Shown one piece after another: positions 32,217-34,349 of a DNA stretch of 34,349 nucleotides (position 1 is its first letter; each line of letters starts with the position of its first letter). Under the pieces are notes generated by a model, which saw only the letters and a program-made list of their open reading frames with translations, was not told where the DNA came from and made no database searches. The stretch is taken from positions 1 to 34,349 of the forward strand of contig SCQD01000005.1 in NCBI GenBank assembly GCA_004299145.1, read 5' to 3'. Both the position numbers and the translations under genes were made by a program. The DNA is from Methylococcaceae bacterium (GTDB lineage: Bacteria; Pseudomonadota; Gammaproteobacteria; Methylococcales; Methylococcaceae).

Positions 32217-32744
32217 TCAACCCTTGAGGCCAGATTCCTCAAGCTGGGCCGCCAGCGCATCACGCTGGCGATTGAGTTCTTCAATCTCCACTTCGAGCTG
32301 TGCGGTCAGCTTCAGGCGTTCAGCTACAGGCATAGCGTCATGAGGCCAGTCTTGTCCATCCAGAGCATCGGCGATCCGCTGCTTGATCAGGTCACCGAAA
32401 TACCAGCAAACGGCTGTAGGAGCGATTTCGATCGGGGGAAAATAGCCCGCAGAAAACCAAGGAATTCGCATCCCGTCTTCACTATCCACCATCCGCCGCA
32501 AGCGGATCATATCTTGCGGCTGAGACTTTACAGCCCGGCGTAGCTGTTCAACAAAAGGGCGAGCTATCCGGTCGATGTCCTCACCCACAAAAGACAGGTA
32601 ATCGGCCTTGGACAACGGCGCGTTGATAACCTGGTCGCGCTCACGCTGCTTGGCGTCAATCTGGTCGTCAAGGTCGTGTATCTGGCTGACCAACTCACGA
32701 ACGGATGAATTGAGTTGATCCAATAGTTGTTTGATGTCGGCCAT
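32217..32744 (-). CDS. Coiled-coil phage-associated protein, function unknown
   Basis: The 175 residues begin with a long predicted coiled coil (about 4-40, rich in L, D, Q, K) and end with another (about 135-172, LEVEIEELNRQRDALAAQLE). The middle is an unassigned globular part (RIPWFSAGYFPPIEIAP). I do not recognise the family. The start at 32744 has AAGGG 7 bases upstream and lies 1 base after the stop of the preceding small gene, so the two are coupled. Confidence 0.6.
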   Translation of the reverse strand: MADIKQLLDQLNSSVRELVSQIHDLDDQIDAKQRERDQVINAPLSKADYLSFVGEDIDRIARPFVEQLRRAVKSQPQDMIRLRRMVDSEDGMRIPWFSAGYFPPIEIAPTAVCWYFGDLIKQRIADALDGQDWPHDAMPVAERLKLTAQLEVEIEELNRQRDALAAQLEESGLKG

Positions 32745-32745
32745 G

Positions 32746-32931
32746 TTAGCGCCCTTCCCGTTGCAGAGTAGCTTTAACCGCGCCGTCCCGCCGACTAAAA
32801 GGCTTGGGCATAGGCTCGATGACACCGCCCGCCAGCAGTTCATTCGCTTGCTGTCCACTGAATTCGGCTAATTGGCCGTACTTATAGCGCACGCCATCTG
32901 CGTGGATATTACCTAAGCATCGATATTGCAT
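32746..32931 (-). CDS. Small phage protein resembling Mu gp35-type proteins
   Basis: The 61 residues have the pattern of small proteins found after the capsid genes of Mu-like phages: a short beta-rich N-terminus (YRCLGNIHADGVRYKYGQLA) and a hydrophobic segment ending LLAGGVIEPMP. The start at 32931 has GAAGGA about 8 bases upstream; an ATG two codons earlier is too close to that site. The family assignment rests on general pattern only. It is about 15 bp after the I-protease-like gene. Confidence 0.55.
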   Translation of the reverse strand: MQYRCLGNIHADGVRYKYGQLAEFSGQQANELLAGGVIEPMPKPFSRRDGAVKATLQREGR

Positions 32932-32946
32932 CGTCATTTTCCTTCT

Positions 32947-33558
32947 CTAAAGATTGAGCGCATAACACGCCAGATAGTTGGCTTCCGAATAGCTCAGGCC
33001 GGAACAATCCTGCCTGAATTCCGCCGCCAATCGTTCACTTTCGGTCATGGGTAACCGGTCTGGATAGGCGGATTCGGAAAAGTTCAGGGAGTTGTGAACA
33101 TTAACGGGATAGCCCTCGCAGAAATTCAAAAAACCACCGCATCGTTCGGAAAACTCCGGTGGCGTCATGCCCTTGATAGCGGGCGGCATAGCGCCAAGAA
33201 AGCCCACATGGCGCAAATAGTAGGAGTCTGGTCGGGGGTTGTTGGGTGCGTAGGGCGGATAAAAAGCCGCCGAAACATACCGGTAACGACCAGCACGCAC
33301 CAGGGTTACCAAGCTATCGCTGACTGCTGCTTGGGCATATAGATTGCCGTTCTTTTCCACCAGCACATTCACTTCACCAAAGCCGGGCTGGTTATCCGAG
33401 GGGTGTCCCAACACCAGCGGTGCAAGCTGCCTTTCCGGGGCGTAAACCGCCATCATTTGGAAAACGTCCCGCTCACTAAAATGCCGGGTGTTCCCCGCTG
33501 AATCAGTATGAATACCGGCCCGAAATATTTGGAACAGCTTTTGATGGCGCTGCTTCAC
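32947..33558 (-). CDS. Mu I-like phage head protease/scaffold, shortened
   Basis: The 203 residues match the N-terminal part of Mu-type I proteins, which process the scaffold of the phage head. Seen are APLVLGHPSDNQPGFGEVNV (about 41-60), LYAQAAVSDSLVTLVRAGRY with YVSAAFYP, and YYLRHVGFLGAMPPAIKGM. Full-length relatives have about 350 residues and carry the scaffold at the C-terminus; here the chain turns into an unrelated-looking tail (MTESERLAAEFRQDCSGLSY) and stops. The GTG start overlaps the upstream Mor-like stop as GTGA, implying coupling. No major capsid gene follows. Confidence 0.7.
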   Translation of the reverse strand: MKQRHQKLFQIFRAGIHTDSAGNTRHFSERDVFQMMAVYAPERQLAPLVLGHPSDNQPGFGEVNVLVEKNGNLYAQAAVSDSLVTLVRAGRYRYVSAAFYPPYAPNNPRPDSYYLRHVGFLGAMPPAIKGMTPPEFSERCGGFLNFCEGYPVNVHNSLNFSESAYPDRLPMTESERLAAEFRQDCSGLSYSEANYLACYALNL

Positions 33559-33971
33559 GACCTTGCCCCCCGGCGCCGAACCTGCCGGTTCGGCTTCCCA
33601 TCGCGGGCGATGACGGTGGCAACGGTGCGGTCGCTCACCCGGTGGACTTGCGCAATATCACGAATGATTTGCCCCTCGGTATAAGCCTGGAGAATGGCCT
33701 TGTCCCGGCAATACCGTTGCAAACGGTGCGCACGTGGCACATAGAAGCTTGAGTTGGCGCACTTGGCCGACAGCTTTTGTGCGGCCTCCAAGCCAATGGC
33801 CTGCGCCAGTTCGCTGGATTCCTCCACAGTGCAAGGCACACACACGGGACCGCCGCCATAGCGGTAAATCAGTCTCAGCACAGCGGCCAAAGGAAGGCCG
33901 TCCTGGAGCAGCAACCGGCAGGAAGCAGGCAGCAAGCGGGTTAACGTTTCGTCGGGGATTGTGGTGTCCAT
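33555..33971 (-). CDS. Mor transcription activator family protein (2)
   Basis: The 138 residues are a second, divergent Mor-like protein: LRLIYRYGGGPVCVP (about 30-44) and IGLEAAQKLSAKCANSSFYVP (residues about 56-76, shown in part) are followed by a helix-turn-helix (about 100-122, IRDIAQVHRVSDRTVATVIA) and a basic tail. The ATG at 33971 is preferred, since the upstream extension to 34070 has no family features. It overlaps the I-like gene by 4 bases, an unusual pairing of a regulator with a head gene. Confidence 0.65.
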   Translation of the reverse strand: MDTTIPDETLTRLLPASCRLLLQDGLPLAAVLRLIYRYGGGPVCVPCTVEESSELAQAIGLEAAQKLSAKCANSSFYVPRAHRLQRYCRDKAILQAYTEGQIIRDIAQVHRVSDRTVATVIARDGKPNRQVRRRGARS

Positions 33972-34222
33972 GGCGACTATGGAAACTCTTCTGATGTTGG
34001 AGGGTAATCTGAAATCTTTCAGAGGGAACGCACGGGGTGGCGGGTTTCGTCCGGCGCAAAGGTGTTGCACGGAGCGAAACCCAAGAAAGTCGCATTTACC
34101 CAGCTTTCCAGCGGCTTGACCAAGCTGGCGGAGAACCCGCGTTTATAAAGCTTTACGGCGGGGCTTCCTGCCTTGTAACAGCTTGGGCGGGGCCGAAGTA
34201 CAGCCCCGCCCGCCAAACCGCA
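33972..34222. other. Gap with a strong hairpin between phage genes
   Basis: There is no convincing gene. A 9-bp GC stem (34185-34193 with 34203-34211) lies just after the stop of the right-hand gene and may act as a terminator, though no T-run follows. The reading frame at 34019-34216 lacks a start site with a ribosome-binding signal. Confidence 0.5.
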
Positions 34223-34348
34223 TCAGGTGGCCTGTTTACGCCGCCCCTGCTGTTTTTCTCGATCAGCGACTCGCGCACGCACGATAGCCGCTGCGGCTTC
34301 GTCAAACATGGCTTCATTTTGCCTGGCGCTGGCATGAATCACTTCCAG
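34223..34348 (-). CDS. C-terminus of an unidentified gene, cut by the window edge
   Basis: An open frame of 41 residues enters from the right edge and ends at TGA (34223-34225). It is helical and basic (FDEAAAAIVRARVADREKQQ, then GRRKQAT). The composition would fit a phage or nucleic-acid-binding protein tail, but no family can be named. The overlapping frame at 34153-34335 is less protein-like. Confidence 0.4.
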   Translation of the reverse strand: MEVIHASARQNEAMFDEAAAAIVRARVADREKQQGRRKQAT

Positions 34349-34349
34349 T

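Noticed and set aside
34019-34216. 65-codon frame left of the right-hand partial gene
   Set aside because: It spans a strong hairpin, has no ribosome-binding site and no recognisable family.

Overview
The window is GC-rich DNA from a gammaproteobacterium. The gene set (complete gammaproteobacterial-order division and cell wall cluster, PilU, WaaP-type LPS kinase, HtpX, MepA) supports that. The density of short palindromic repeats resembles what I associate with Methylococcales-type methanotrophs, but no methane-oxidation gene is present, so that narrower assignment is only a guess.

Layout. 1-5131: the 3' part of a heavy-metal RND efflux pump, an ammonium transporter (amt), an outer-membrane beta-barrel protein with a candidate sigma-54 promoter, and htpX. 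5196-8962: a WaaP/Kdo-kinase-like protein, an orphan NtrC-type sigma-54 response regulator, a HAD phosphatase and a 3-mercaptopyruvate sulfurtransferase. 8963-9445: a gene-free patch of nested palindromic repeats. 9446-15346: pilU, a di-heme cytochrome c peroxidase/MauG-like protein, mepA, a 60-residue one-helix membrane protein and a YcbB-type L,D-transpeptidase. 15408-31344: the dcw cluster on the minus strand, in transcription order mraZ-rsmH-ftsL-ftsI-murE-mraY-murD-ftsW-murG-murC-murB-ftsQ-ftsA-ftsZ, with a good sigma-70 promoter and MraZ operator boxes before mraZ and a bidirectional terminator after ftsZ. 31345-34349: a Mu-like phage remnant or element, also on the minus strand, with two Mor-family regulators, a shortened I-protease-like gene and two small phage genes. 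Two tandem 22-bp repeats near its edge look like transposase-binding end repeats.

How the genes work together. The dcw genes make lipid II (MurB-E, MraY, MurG), move and polymerise it at the septum (FtsW, FtsI) and build the divisome (FtsL, FtsQ, FtsA, FtsZ). Most junctions in ftsI-murB are ATGA overlaps or gaps of a few bases. murF, ddl and lpxC are absent from their usual places. The L,D-transpeptidase converging on ftsZ and MepA nearby are further peptidoglycan enzymes.

The most unusual feature is repeat DNA inside this essential cluster. A repeat-derived stretch is read in frame within murD, four 7-bp units sit inside murE, a 58-bp stem-loop (second copy at 12001-12058, opposite orientation) sits in or before the 5' end of ftsQ, and another palindrome fills the ftsQ-ftsA gap. 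The Mu-like element ends only tens of bases upstream of the mraZ promoter.
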